Origin: Polyangia bacterium
GTDB taxonomy: Bacteria; Myxococcota_A; Polyangia; Fen-1088
Length of the DNA stretch: 64,000 nt
Assembly (NCBI GenBank): GCA_036268875.1
Contig: DATATI010000079.1
Location: 1-64,000 of the forward strand
Direction of reading: 5' to 3'
This document shows, in pieces, positions 17,094-25,695 of the stretch. Positions within the stretch are counted from its first letter, which is position 1; each line of letters begins with the position of its first letter. The position numbers and the translations under genes are program-made. The notes below the pieces were generated by a model. The model saw only the letters and a list, made by a program, of their open reading frames with translations, had not been told where the DNA came from and searched no databases.

Positions 17094-18746
17094 ATGAAGG
17101 CTGACATCCGTTGCGCGGTATTTTTGTTTTGCTCGCTGCTGGCGGCGTGCAGTGGCGATATCGGTCGCCCCGGCGCCGGCGCAATGCCGGGCGGGATGTC
17201 GGGTACGACGGGGTCGGGCGGCGCCGGCGGCAGCAGCGTTCAACCGCCGCAAAATTGTCAGCAACCGCAGGCCGCCACACTGCGAGCCCGTCTGCTATCG
17301 CCCAGCCAGTACGACAACACCGTGCAGGATCTGCTGCAGGTCGGCGGTGATCCAGCCAAAGGCTTCGCGGGGGCGGGGTTTGCGCAGCTTGATGATTCTG
17401 CCGTCGAGCAACGCGCCAATGCCGCGGCCGCGGTGGCGCACGCCGCGGCCACGACGTTGTCGGCCTGGGCCCCGTGCAGTCCGACCGCCACCGATACCGC
17501 TACCTGCGAGCAACAGCTGATCGACGGGATGGGCGCGAAGGCCTTTCGCCGCCCGCTGACCGCCGACGACCGCACGCCGATGAAGGCGCTGTTCGACGCC
17601 GGCATCAAACAAAAGGATTTCGCCACCGGCGTCGAGTGGTTCTTGACCGGGCTCTTGCAGGCGCCCGACTTTCTGTATCTGCTGGCCAGGCCGGCGGGCA
17701 ACGAAAAGCCGGGGCAGGTGGTGCCCATCGAAGCCCACGACATGGCCAGCCGCCTGGCCTACTTTGTCTGGAATTCTCCGCCAGATGACGCCCTCCTGGC
17801 CTCTGCCGACGCCGGTCGGTTGAACGATCCGGCCGAGCTGCGCGCGCAGTTCAACCGCATGGTCGGTGACCAGCGATTTCTGCGCGGGGTCTCCGGCTTT
17901 TATTCGCAGTGGCTGCACCTGGATGGTTTCGCCGAGGTGGCGCGCGATGACCAGGCCTTCACCGGCGACGTGGTGACGGCGCTTTCGACGTCGCTGTTGA
18001 TGAGCGCCACGCAGATTTATTCGGCGCCGTCGCCCAACCTTTCGGATCTGTTTTCCGGCGACACCTATCCCCTCAACGCCACGTTGCGCACGTTTTATAA
18101 TCGGCCGGGGACCGGCGACGGATTTGTGCCAGTGCCAATGGACGGTGAAGGCCGGCATGGCATCGCCACCCATCCCGGCTTGATGGCTTTGATGAGTCGG
18201 CCGGACGCCAGCAACCCCATCGCCCGCGGTTTGTTCGTGCTGGGGACGTTGCTTTGTCAGGACGTGCCCGCGCCGCCGGTGGGCGTCACCATTCCGCCGT
18301 TGCCGCCGATCATGCCGGGACGGTCGACGCGCGATCGTCTGGACCAGCACACCCAGAACGCGTTCTGCAGCGCCTGCCACAACAACATCGATCCGCCCGG
18401 TTTCGCTTTGGAGAATTTCGATCAGGTCGGGCGCTTCCGGACGGTCGACAGTGGCAAGGCGGTCGACACATCGGGCGTCATCCTCGGCGGCGGCGACATC
18501 GGCGGGCCCTTCGCCAACGGCGAGGCCTTGCTGACAAAGATTGCCGGCAGTCACGACGTCCGGAGCTGCTTTTCGCGCCAGTATCTGCAATACGCTCTTT
18601 CGCGTTCGGTGGTCGCCGCCGATCAATGCTCGGTTGACGATTTGGGGAAGACCTTCGCCGCGTCGGGCGATCTCAAGCAGCTGGTCGCCGCCGTGGCCAG
18701 CAGTGATGCCTTTCGGATGCGTTTGGCGGAAGGAGTGGCGCCATGA
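17094..18746 (+). CDS. DUF1592-family lipoprotein with c-type heme-like motif (copy 1)
   Basis: A lipoprotein signal (VFLFCSLLAAC) and Gly-rich linker precede the DUF1587/1595/1592/1588/1585 series. Landmarks are LLSPSQYDNTVQDLLQVGGD, KAFRRPLTADDRTPMKALFD, DFLYLLARP, ASRLAYFVWNSPPDDALLAS and ASNPIARGLFVLGTLLCQDV. FCSACHNNIDPPGFALENFD then contains CxxCH, and the C-terminus ends VAAVASSDAFRMR. The family is abundant in Planctomycetes and Myxococcota and its role is unresolved; the CxxCH suggests electron transfer. The stop overlaps the DUF1552 start by 4 bp. Confidence 0.9.
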   Translation: MKADIRCAVFLFCSLLAACSGDIGRPGAGAMPGGMSGTTGSGGAGGSSVQPPQNCQQPQAATLRARLLSPSQYDNTVQDLLQVGGDPAKGFAGAGFAQLDDSAVEQRANAAAAVAHAAATTLSAWAPCSPTATDTATCEQQLIDGMGAKAFRRPLTADDRTPMKALFDAGIKQKDFATGVEWFLTGLLQAPDFLYLLARPAGNEKPGQVVPIEAHDMASRLAYFVWNSPPDDALLASADAGRLNDPAELRAQFNRMVGDQRFLRGVSGFYSQWLHLDGFAEVARDDQAFTGDVVTALSTSLLMSATQIYSAPSPNLSDLFSGDTYPLNATLRTFYNRPGTGDGFVPVPMDGEGRHGIATHPGLMALMSRPDASNPIARGLFVLGTLLCQDVPAPPVGVTIPPLPPIMPGRSTRDRLDQHTQNAFCSACHNNIDPPGFALENFDQVGRFRTVDSGKAVDTSGVILGGGDIGGPFANGEALLTKIAGSHDVRSCFSRQYLQYALSRSVVAADQCSVDDLGKTFAASGDLKQLVAAVASSDAFRMRLAEGVAP

Positions 18747-20209
18747 AGATTCTCAAGCACCGTCGGATCAAACGCCGCGATTTGCTCTCGTCGATCGGCG
18801 GCGCGGCGCTGGCCCTGCCGTTTCTCGAGCTGTTCGAACGCGCCGGCCGCGCCCAGAGTGCCGCCAAGACGTCGAAGTTCGCCGTCTTCTGCTACACGCC
18901 GGACGGCGTGAACCAGCAGGCGTTCTGGCCCACCGGAACCGAGACCAGTTTTCAGCTGAGCCCGATCCTGGCGCCGTTCGAGTCGTTCAAGGACAAGATG
19001 TTGATCCTGGGCCCGCAGATGACCGGCAACACGCCCAAGGGCGGGACCGGCCTTGCTTATGCCGGGCCCACCCCGCAGCACCAGGCGCCGGTGACTTTGT
19101 CCGCGCGGGTGGGGACTGGCTGCGGGACGGTCGGCGCATTTTGCAGCGCCGATCCCAACTTTGGGCTGCCGTACAAACCCGACCAGACCACCGCCAACAA
19201 CACCATCAACGGCCCGTCCATCGATCAGGTGATCGCGACAGCGGTGCAGGGCGACAGTCTTTTTTCGTCGTTGAACTTCGGCCTTCACCCCATCGGCGGC
19301 GACACGCCGTCGGACATCAACTTTGCCCAGGACGGCACGTCGCTTAAACGCATGGCTTCGGCGGATGAAGCCTGGACCCGCATCTTCGGCGGAGCGGTCG
19401 TCAGCACGGCTCCCGGCGGTGCCGCCACCCAGGCGACGCTGGATCTCCAAAAACAAAGCGCGGTCAGCGATTTCCTGCACGCTCGTTTCGGCACCTTGCG
19501 CACGGTGGTCAGCGCCGCCGATCGCCAGACGTTGGATGGGCACCTTTCCGCGTTGCGAACCTATGAGGATCGCAAGACGAAACTGCTGATGTCACAAGCC
19601 AGTCAGATGGCGATGTGCACGCAGCCATCGAAGGGCAACGTGCCCTCCGACGCTGATTCGGTGCGGACTGGCTCCGACACGCAGCTCTTGTCGCCGTTCT
19701 TCATGGACATGATCAGCGCCGCCTTCACCTGCAATCTGACCAAGGTCGCGTCGGTGACTTTCGGATATCCCGGCGGTGGCGATGCCGGTGGACTGCGCAT
19801 GCCGTGGCTGGGTTTCACTGATCCTTTGCATGCCATCTCGCACAACGGCGGCAACGCCGTCGCCCTGGACAAGTATCAAAAGATGGGCAACTGGATTGCC
19901 GGCCAAATTGCCGGGCTGATGCAAAAGCTGGCGGCGGTGCCGTTCGGATCAGGGACCTTGTTGGACAACACCACCATTTATTGGTTCAACCGCCACGGCG
20001 ACGGCAATGCCCACTCGAACTTTGCGTTGCCCAATATCCTGTTGGGCGGCACCGGCGGTTATTTCCAGATGGGTCGCTACCTGCAACTGCCGGCGACCAG
20101 TCCGACCAAGGTTCTGATCTCGATCGCCAACGCGATGGGCGTGAATGTTCCGACTTTCGGCGAAAACGCGTTGAAAGACACGTCGCCACTGGCGGGAATA
20201 GCCAGCTGA
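18743..20209 (+). CDS. DUF1552 protein with Tat-type leader (copy 1)
   Basis: A twin-arginine-like leader (RRIKRRDLLSSIGGAALALP) precedes the DUF1552 body. Landmarks are FAVFCYTPDGVNQQAFWPTG, FKDKMLILGPQMTGNTPKGG, GPSIDQVIATAVQGDSLFSS, LSALRTYEDRKTKLL, TKVASVTFGYPGGGDAGGLR and STI-type TIYWFNRHGDGNAHSNFALP. It has sulfatase/alkaline-phosphatase-like features but no demonstrated activity. The pairing with DUF1592 is a conserved two-gene unit. Export by Tat implies folding, perhaps with a cofactor, before transport. Confidence 0.9.
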   Translation: MKILKHRRIKRRDLLSSIGGAALALPFLELFERAGRAQSAAKTSKFAVFCYTPDGVNQQAFWPTGTETSFQLSPILAPFESFKDKMLILGPQMTGNTPKGGTGLAYAGPTPQHQAPVTLSARVGTGCGTVGAFCSADPNFGLPYKPDQTTANNTINGPSIDQVIATAVQGDSLFSSLNFGLHPIGGDTPSDINFAQDGTSLKRMASADEAWTRIFGGAVVSTAPGGAATQATLDLQKQSAVSDFLHARFGTLRTVVSAADRQTLDGHLSALRTYEDRKTKLLMSQASQMAMCTQPSKGNVPSDADSVRTGSDTQLLSPFFMDMISAAFTCNLTKVASVTFGYPGGGDAGGLRMPWLGFTDPLHAISHNGGNAVALDKYQKMGNWIAGQIAGLMQKLAAVPFGSGTLLDNTTIYWFNRHGDGNAHSNFALPNILLGGTGGYFQMGRYLQLPATSPTKVLISIANAMGVNVPTFGENALKDTSPLAGIAS

Positions 20210-20261
20210 ACGTTCGAAACTGGCGCAACAACAGATGCGCCGCTTGAAAGAGAGAGAAACA

Positions 20262-22202
20262 ATGATGGTCCCGATCTCTCCCCGGAAGAACGCGGGGCGA
20301 TTTCTTCCGTTATTGATCGCGGCGGCGTTGATCGCCGGCACGCGCTGCAGTTCGACGCCCCCCACCCAGTCGCCGACGGGAAGCGGCGGAAGTTCCGCCG
20401 GCAGCGGCGGTACCGGCGGCGCGAAGGCCCCCGGCAGCGGAGGGGCGATCGACGCTGGAACGGGCGGAACCTCTGGTGGCGGCGCGCCCGGCGGCAGCGG
20501 CGGTTCCAGCAATGGCGGCGCCGGCGGCAGCCCTTCATCCGACGGCGGCGGGATGGGCGGCAGCGCGACGACGTTGGACACCTGGCCACAGGCGGGCGGC
20601 CCCGACGGCACATTCCGCGTGAACGTGGACGGCGCGCCCACCACGTGGAGCGTGGCCACGAACAAGAACATTCTTTGGCAGACCAATCTGGACAGCGAAG
20701 GACAGGGCGGCATCGCCGTGTCCGGCGATCTGTTGTTTCTGACCACGTTTCTGCCCTTCACCGGCAGCAAGACCAGCCTGTCGGTCGAGGGCTATGCCAT
20801 CGACCGCAAGACCGGCGCCATCAAGTGGCGGACCAAGCCCCTCACCGGCAACGGCGAGCCCAGCAGCATGGCCTACCAGTACAGCGACGCCACGTCGTGG
20901 ACGCCGATCGCGGAGGGCAAGTACGTGTGGTTCTTTGCCTCGACGGGCCACATGGGCTGTTGGGACGTCACCGGCACGCCCGACGGGCAAGGATTCCTGG
21001 CGCCGCTCTGGGAGGGCGACTTCGCCGGTCAGGATCCGCTCTATCCGTCCAACCGCCAGCACGAGCCGTTCATGATCGGCACCGACGTGGTGATCGCTTC
21101 GCCGCTGGGCAAGGGAATGGGCGATCCGCCGACGAAGAACGCTGGCTGGAATTATCTGCACGGCATCGACAAGATGACCGGCAAGACGACCTGGGTCGCC
21201 GACGACGCCTCGACGTTCTTCAACACGGCGGTGATGGGAAAGTTGCCGAACGGCATGCCCGCCGTCGTCCACGGACGCGGCGGTCCCCACAACGTCCCCG
21301 AGCGACCGGTCGGCCTGACCATGACCAGCCTGGCGCCCGGCAGCATGGGCAAGCAGCTGTGGCAATACGTCTCGGGCGGACCGCCCATGTGCACCGGCGG
21401 CAGCGCGACCACGCCGGGAATGTGCAGCGGCGGCTCGGGCACCGCGCTTTACAACATGAGCTGGGACGAAAAATACGCCTACTGGTTCACCGAGCCGCAA
21501 AACGAAATCCTGACTGTCCTGGACGTCATGACCGGCAAGCCCGTGCATGGCTGGTCACTGTCAAAGCTGGTCGATATCAGGCGCTGGAACACGGCGATGA
21601 ACAAGTACGAGACGTTGTCAGGCGTCAACGTCAACACCATGCCCGACTGGGAATACAACTTTGCGACCATGCACGTTGTGCCCGACTGGCATTCGAACGT
21701 CGTCGCCAACGGCTATGTGTGGTTCTTGACAGTCACCAACAACAACAACCGCTGGGGCACGCACACCGGTCCCCCGCATTGCGTGGGCCGTGTCAACGTC
21801 GAGACCGGCAAGGTCGAATACCTGGAGGTGCCAGTGGGCGTGCAGCGCGCTGCCAACGCGCCCGAGACGTTGATCTACGGCAAGGACATCACCACCACGA
21901 CGATGGACGCCAAGGGCAACGACGTCGCCGACGATGCCGCGCGCTCGCACACTGACGGCTGGTCGATCCCGGCCTTCTATCCGCCGCCGATCGTGCTGGG
22001 GAACAAGATCTACTTCGGCACCACGCTGGGGATCACCTACGTCGTCGACGCCAGCGCCAAGGTCCTGGACGAAACCGCCATCCTGGGCTACGGCGATCTG
22101 GGGCCGCTGGGGCAAACCTGGAGCCTGTCCGCGCCTTCGTTCGCGGGCGGCGTGATGTACCACCACAGCAGCAAGCAGGTGGTGGCGATTCGCCAGCCAT
22201 AA
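20262..22202 (+). CDS. PQQ-type beta-propeller lipoprotein with Gly/Ser-rich linker
   Basis: The lipobox-like leader (LLIAAALIAGTRC) is followed by about 75 residues of Gly/Ser. An eight-bladed-type propeller then starts at DTWPQAGGPDGTFRVNVDG and NKNILWQTNLDSEGQGGIAV. Blade signatures include YAIDRKTGAIKWRTKPLTGN, LHGIDKMTGKTTWVADDAST, LTVLDVMTGKPVHGWSLSKL and GRVNVETGKVEYLEVPVG. It lies 52 bp downstream of DUF1552 with AGAGAGAGAAAC before the ATG, so it likely belongs to the same transcript. Quinone-ligand residues could not be judged. Confidence 0.85.
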   Translation: MMVPISPRKNAGRFLPLLIAAALIAGTRCSSTPPTQSPTGSGGSSAGSGGTGGAKAPGSGGAIDAGTGGTSGGGAPGGSGGSSNGGAGGSPSSDGGGMGGSATTLDTWPQAGGPDGTFRVNVDGAPTTWSVATNKNILWQTNLDSEGQGGIAVSGDLLFLTTFLPFTGSKTSLSVEGYAIDRKTGAIKWRTKPLTGNGEPSSMAYQYSDATSWTPIAEGKYVWFFASTGHMGCWDVTGTPDGQGFLAPLWEGDFAGQDPLYPSNRQHEPFMIGTDVVIASPLGKGMGDPPTKNAGWNYLHGIDKMTGKTTWVADDASTFFNTAVMGKLPNGMPAVVHGRGGPHNVPERPVGLTMTSLAPGSMGKQLWQYVSGGPPMCTGGSATTPGMCSGGSGTALYNMSWDEKYAYWFTEPQNEILTVLDVMTGKPVHGWSLSKLVDIRRWNTAMNKYETLSGVNVNTMPDWEYNFATMHVVPDWHSNVVANGYVWFLTVTNNNNRWGTHTGPPHCVGRVNVETGKVEYLEVPVGVQRAANAPETLIYGKDITTTTMDAKGNDVADDAARSHTDGWSIPAFYPPPIVLGNKIYFGTTLGITYVVDASAKVLDETAILGYGDLGPLGQTWSLSAPSFAGGVMYHHSSKQVVAIRQP

Positions 22203-22217
22203 CCGCGAACCGCGCCG

Positions 22218-23927
22218 TTACGGCGGGGGCGCCGTGATGTCCAGACGCATGGGCGGGCACTGTGCGTCTGTCGGTTGCAGGCGGTAAACGGTGACCGCGC
22301 CGTCGGCAAAGGCGGATTTCAGCATCGAGCCCGGTTGCGCGAAGCTTTCGCGGTTCGTGGCCAACCAATCGTTGTCGACGATCAAAAGATCGACGTGAAA
22401 GACCCGGCGCAATGCGCAGGCTAGCATCGGTTGTGGAAATTGGTTTCCCATCGCCGAGATGAACGCGCGGTGCAAGGTCGGAACGTTTGACGAATATCCG
22501 TTGACGATGGGCCGCCGGTGGTCGATCTGCGCGTAGAGGCGCCACGCTTCGCGGGCGAAAGCTGCCACGTCTTCGCCGCCGGGGAACGGCACGTGCGCCA
22601 GCACGGTGTCCGGCAGCTGACTGGCGATGAAGGTGGTCCAGGCAGTGCGCGGCCCGGGCAATGGCAGGAGGCGCGCGGGCACGCTGAGGGTCTCGACCGC
22701 GCCCAATAAACCGACCGCGATCAAGGCCGCGCGCGCCCGCCGAGAATCGCCATAACGGCGCCAAAGACCTGACAGTCCCAGCCCGGCCAGCAGGACCAGG
22801 TGCATTTGCAGAAAGATGGCGCATCGAAATGGACTGCGGACCTCGCTGAAGCCCGGCAGCCGGCGCAGCGACCCGAACGGCGTCCACCCGAAGAAAGAGA
22901 CGTTGAGCCCCAGCGTGAGAAGCCCCGCGCTGACGGCGGCGCCCGCGACGTACCAGCGCCACGGCCCGGGCCGGTCGTTCGTCGGCTTTTTCAAACCGTA
23001 CGCGGCCAGCGCCAGCACGATCAGGCCGGGAAACAGCCCGCCGGTGTACGACGTCGGGTCTTCCAGCGACGGGAACGGGACCAGCGCGTCTTGGGGCCGC
23101 GAGAGAAAATCGCCTGGCGTGGCCGACAGCGACAGCACCAGCGCGGCGTCGCGCTGAAAGGCAAATTCACGGTGGATCCGCAGCGGCCCGCGCACGATGA
23201 GCCCGATCAGCAAGCCCGCGATCAGCGCCGCCGCGCCCATTCGCACGATGGCGGCGCGTGCGAAGCGGCGCTGCGCCAGCGCGACCAACGCGGCCGCCAC
23301 CGCGAACAGCGACTCGAACAAGGCCAACTGAAGGCTGGTCAGGACCTGCGCGACCAGCGCCGCCGCGGCGATGGCGACATGCCGCGTGCGGCCCGCGCCA
23401 CCGAAGCGCACCGCCGCGTCGAGAAAAGCGATGCTGGGCCCGATCATCACCACCGGCAGCTCGCCCTGCATCTTGGCGACGAAGGGCAACGCCACCATCA
23501 ACACCGCCGCCAACAACGCGGGCCATCGTTCGACGCCCAGCGCACGGGCGCAGCGGGAAGCCAGCACTCCGTTCGCGCACAACATCGCGAGAAGAACGAG
23601 GTTGGCCGCCAGCGCTGGCGGCGCGTGCAGCGCGAACAGCGGCGATGCCATCGCGCCCGGCAAAAGCATCGGCTCTGAAAACGCGAACGCCCCTTTGGTC
23701 GGATAAAAGATCGGCGCGTCCCATAGCCCGGCATAACCATGCAGAAACCGATCGGCGCTCCACCACAAGGTCCAGACGTCGAACAACGGAATCGTCGGCG
23801 CCGATTCCGTCCCCAGCGGAATCGCCGTCGACGGATGCAGGGCCAGTGGCCACGTGCACACGATCGCCGTCGCGAATGCCGCCGCGGCGACGGCCGCGCC
23901 CCAGCGTCTGCTGGACCATCCGTCCAA
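22218..23927 (-). CDS. Polytopic membrane protein, GT-C glycosyltransferase-like
   Basis: The 569-residue protein has about ten hydrophobic helices. A luminal Asp-rich loop after helix 1 (LFDVWTLWWSADRFLHGYAG) resembles the first loop of GT-C enzymes using polyprenyl-linked sugars. A soluble C-terminal domain runs from about 440 to the end, with RPIVNGYSSNVPTLHRAF and VDLLIVDNDWL. Similar proteins are annotated only as hypothetical or mannosyltransferase-like. It is convergent with the propeller gene (15 bp between stops) and heads the minus-strand group 22218-25695. Confidence 0.7.
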   Translation of the reverse strand: MDGWSSRRWGAAVAAAAFATAIVCTWPLALHPSTAIPLGTESAPTIPLFDVWTLWWSADRFLHGYAGLWDAPIFYPTKGAFAFSEPMLLPGAMASPLFALHAPPALAANLVLLAMLCANGVLASRCARALGVERWPALLAAVLMVALPFVAKMQGELPVVMIGPSIAFLDAAVRFGGAGRTRHVAIAAAALVAQVLTSLQLALFESLFAVAAALVALAQRRFARAAIVRMGAAALIAGLLIGLIVRGPLRIHREFAFQRDAALVLSLSATPGDFLSRPQDALVPFPSLEDPTSYTGGLFPGLIVLALAAYGLKKPTNDRPGPWRWYVAGAAVSAGLLTLGLNVSFFGWTPFGSLRRLPGFSEVRSPFRCAIFLQMHLVLLAGLGLSGLWRRYGDSRRARAALIAVGLLGAVETLSVPARLLPLPGPRTAWTTFIASQLPDTVLAHVPFPGGEDVAAFAREAWRLYAQIDHRRPIVNGYSSNVPTLHRAFISAMGNQFPQPMLACALRRVFHVDLLIVDNDWLATNRESFAQPGSMLKSAFADGAVTVYRLQPTDAQCPPMRLDITAPPP

Positions 23928-23965
23928 GGTGCGGAGCAGCGTAACTCAGAACGCGGACCTTGCGG

Positions 23966-24697
23966 TTACCGCGACACCACCAGCAGCCGCGCGCCCGCCA
24001 CGATCGCGCCCAGCGCGAACGCCACCGCCACCGCTGCCGGTCGAAACGTCGCCGCGTAGGCGGCGGAGGCGACGGCCGCGGCCCACATCAAACTTTCGCC
24101 GGCGAATGCCTGCGCCCAGCGCGGGCGCGGCGCCGCAGTCGAGGTCGGCGGCGCCGGTCCCCAGGTGGGCCACAGGCGTGGCACGGTCAGGAACTGGCGG
24201 AAGGCGTCGCCGTGCTCGTCCGCCAGGTGCGCCTCCTCGCGGCCGATCAGGCGGCGCACGAAGATGAACAGCCCCGTCATCAAAACGACGAAGCCGATCC
24301 GGCTGGCCCAAAGACCGATCCCGGCGGCGACCAGAAAATTGCCCAGGTAAAGCGGGTTGCGGACAAAACGATACGGGCCGACGATGACCAGGCGCTGGGT
24401 GTGCAGGCGCGCGTCCATCATGGTGTCGGCGTTCAGGTACGCGGTGGCCCAGCTGCGCAACGCCGCGCCGGCAGTGACCAGCGCGGCGCCGACGGCGTAG
24501 GCGACGTGGCGGGTCAGGGTTCCCGAAGACGGCAACCCGGCGGCGGCCAGGCAGCTGGCCAGCCACTGTCCGGCGCTTTGCCGATCGATCCACGAACAGG
24601 CGAAGCCGAGGCCGAAGATTCCGCCGATGAACCACATGCGGTGGCGAAACTCGCCCTCGCTGGCGATGGTCCAGGGGCGGTGGCGTCCGGGTTTCAT
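23966..24697 (-). CDS. ICMT/PEMT-type membrane methyltransferase
   Basis: Residues about 105-215 contain LVIVGPYRFVRNPLYLGNFL, VAAGIGLWASRIGFVVLM, then REEAHLADEHGDAFRQFLTV and PRLWPTW. This is the isoprenylcysteine carboxyl methyltransferase/phospholipid methyltransferase signature (GPYxxVRNPxYxG, then EExxLxxxFGxxYxxY). At least five membrane helices are present, including two beyond the catalytic core. The start ATG 24697 overlaps the upstream hydrolase stop by 4 bp. The acceptor is unknown; a lipid or hydrophobic acid is likely. Confidence 0.8.
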   Translation of the reverse strand: MKPGRHRPWTIASEGEFRHRMWFIGGIFGLGFACSWIDRQSAGQWLASCLAAAGLPSSGTLTRHVAYAVGAALVTAGAALRSWATAYLNADTMMDARLHTQRLVIVGPYRFVRNPLYLGNFLVAAGIGLWASRIGFVVLMTGLFIFVRRLIGREEAHLADEHGDAFRQFLTVPRLWPTWGPAPPTSTAAPRPRWAQAFAGESLMWAAAVASAAYAATFRPAAVAVAFALGAIVAGARLLVVSR

Positions 24698-25695
24698 TGC
24701 TGGCTCCGCACAAAATCGCCGGCGCGCGCGATGGCGGCCCGGGCCTGGGGCAAGACGCTGCTGAAGGCGGGAAACACATGGACCATGTTGCCTTCGATGT
24801 GGTGCACGACGCGCACGCCGGCGGCGGCGGCGAGGGCCGCCAGCTGCTGGTTGTCGGACAGCAACAACTCGGCGCCGCCACTTTCGACGAACAGCGACGG
24901 CAGTCCGCGCAGGTCGGCGTGAATGACGGACGCCCGGGCGTGGGCGACGTCGGCGCCGTTCAAATAACGTTCGGCGCTCTGTCCCAGGGCCGGCGCAGTC
25001 AGATAATCGAACGGGGCGTTCTGCTCGATTGATTCGCCCGGGCAGGCGAGATCGGTCCACGGCGAAAACAGCAACAACGCGCGCGGCAGCGGCAGCCCGG
25101 CGTCGCGCGCCTGCACCGCCGACGCCAGCGCCAGCGCGCCGCCGGCCGAATCGCCCGCCAGAAAAAAGCGGCCCGGCGAAAGACCGTCGGCCAGCAAGGC
25201 GCGATAGGCGGCGTCGGCGTCGTCGGCGGCGGCCGGGAACGGATGCTCGGGCGCCTTTCGGTAGTCGACGGCCACCACCCGAGCGCCGGCGGCGATGGCC
25301 AGGCGGGCGATCAGATCGCGGTGGGTCGCCGGCGAGCCGATGACGTATCCGCCGCCGGGAAAATAAAGCAGGGTGGGATGCGCGCCTTCGCTCCATCCGA
25401 CGGGCGTGGAGATTTCCGTCGGCCGACCGCCCAGGGTTGTCGATGCGTGCAGGATCTGCGCGCGGCTTTGCCGGTTGACGGGCGCGGCGGGCAACGATCG
25501 GCGCAGCATCGCCGGCGGCAGGGTCACGCCGCTGCGGATGGTCCGGCGAATCAGCGCGACGGCCAGTTCAAACAGAAACGGCCAGCCGGCGAGGCGCGGG
25601 CCGCGATACAGTCGCCGCGCCGTCGTGATCACGACGGTCCAGGTGACGCCGAGTGCCAGACGCAGAAAGACCACGCGCGCGCATGAAGATAACAC
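24694..25695 (-). CDS. HSL-type alpha/beta hydrolase
   Basis: The hormone-sensitive-lipase pattern is clear: TLLYFPGGGYVIGSPATHRD (109-126), VVAVDYRKAPEHPFPAAADD, the nucleophile elbow FFLAGDSAGGALAL (177-190) and a C-terminal His in GNMVHVFP. The oxyanion motif normally reads HGGG; here the first residue is Pro (PGGG). The N-terminal 55 residues are hydrophobic/basic and may anchor it. Its start overlaps that of the divergent membrane gene by about 13 bp, so one of the two starts may really lie further inside. Probable esterase. Confidence 0.82.
   Translation of the reverse strand: MLSSCARVVFLRLALGVTWTVVITTARRLYRGPRLAGWPFLFELAVALIRRTIRSGVTLPPAMLRRSLPAAPVNRQSRAQILHASTTLGGRPTEISTPVGWSEGAHPTLLYFPGGGYVIGSPATHRDLIARLAIAAGARVVAVDYRKAPEHPFPAAADDADAAYRALLADGLSPGRFFLAGDSAGGALALASAVQARDAGLPLPRALLLFSPWTDLACPGESIEQNAPFDYLTAPALGQSAERYLNGADVAHARASVIHADLRGLPSLFVESGGAELLLSDNQQLAALAAAAGVRVVHHIEGNMVHVFPAFSSVLPQARAAIARAGDFVRSQQ

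Noticed and set aside
22800-23680. Long plus-strand open frames opposite the GT-C-like gene
   Set aside because: They are GC-driven shadows rich in Arg, Gln and His with no fold-like pattern; the minus frame has clear membrane helices.
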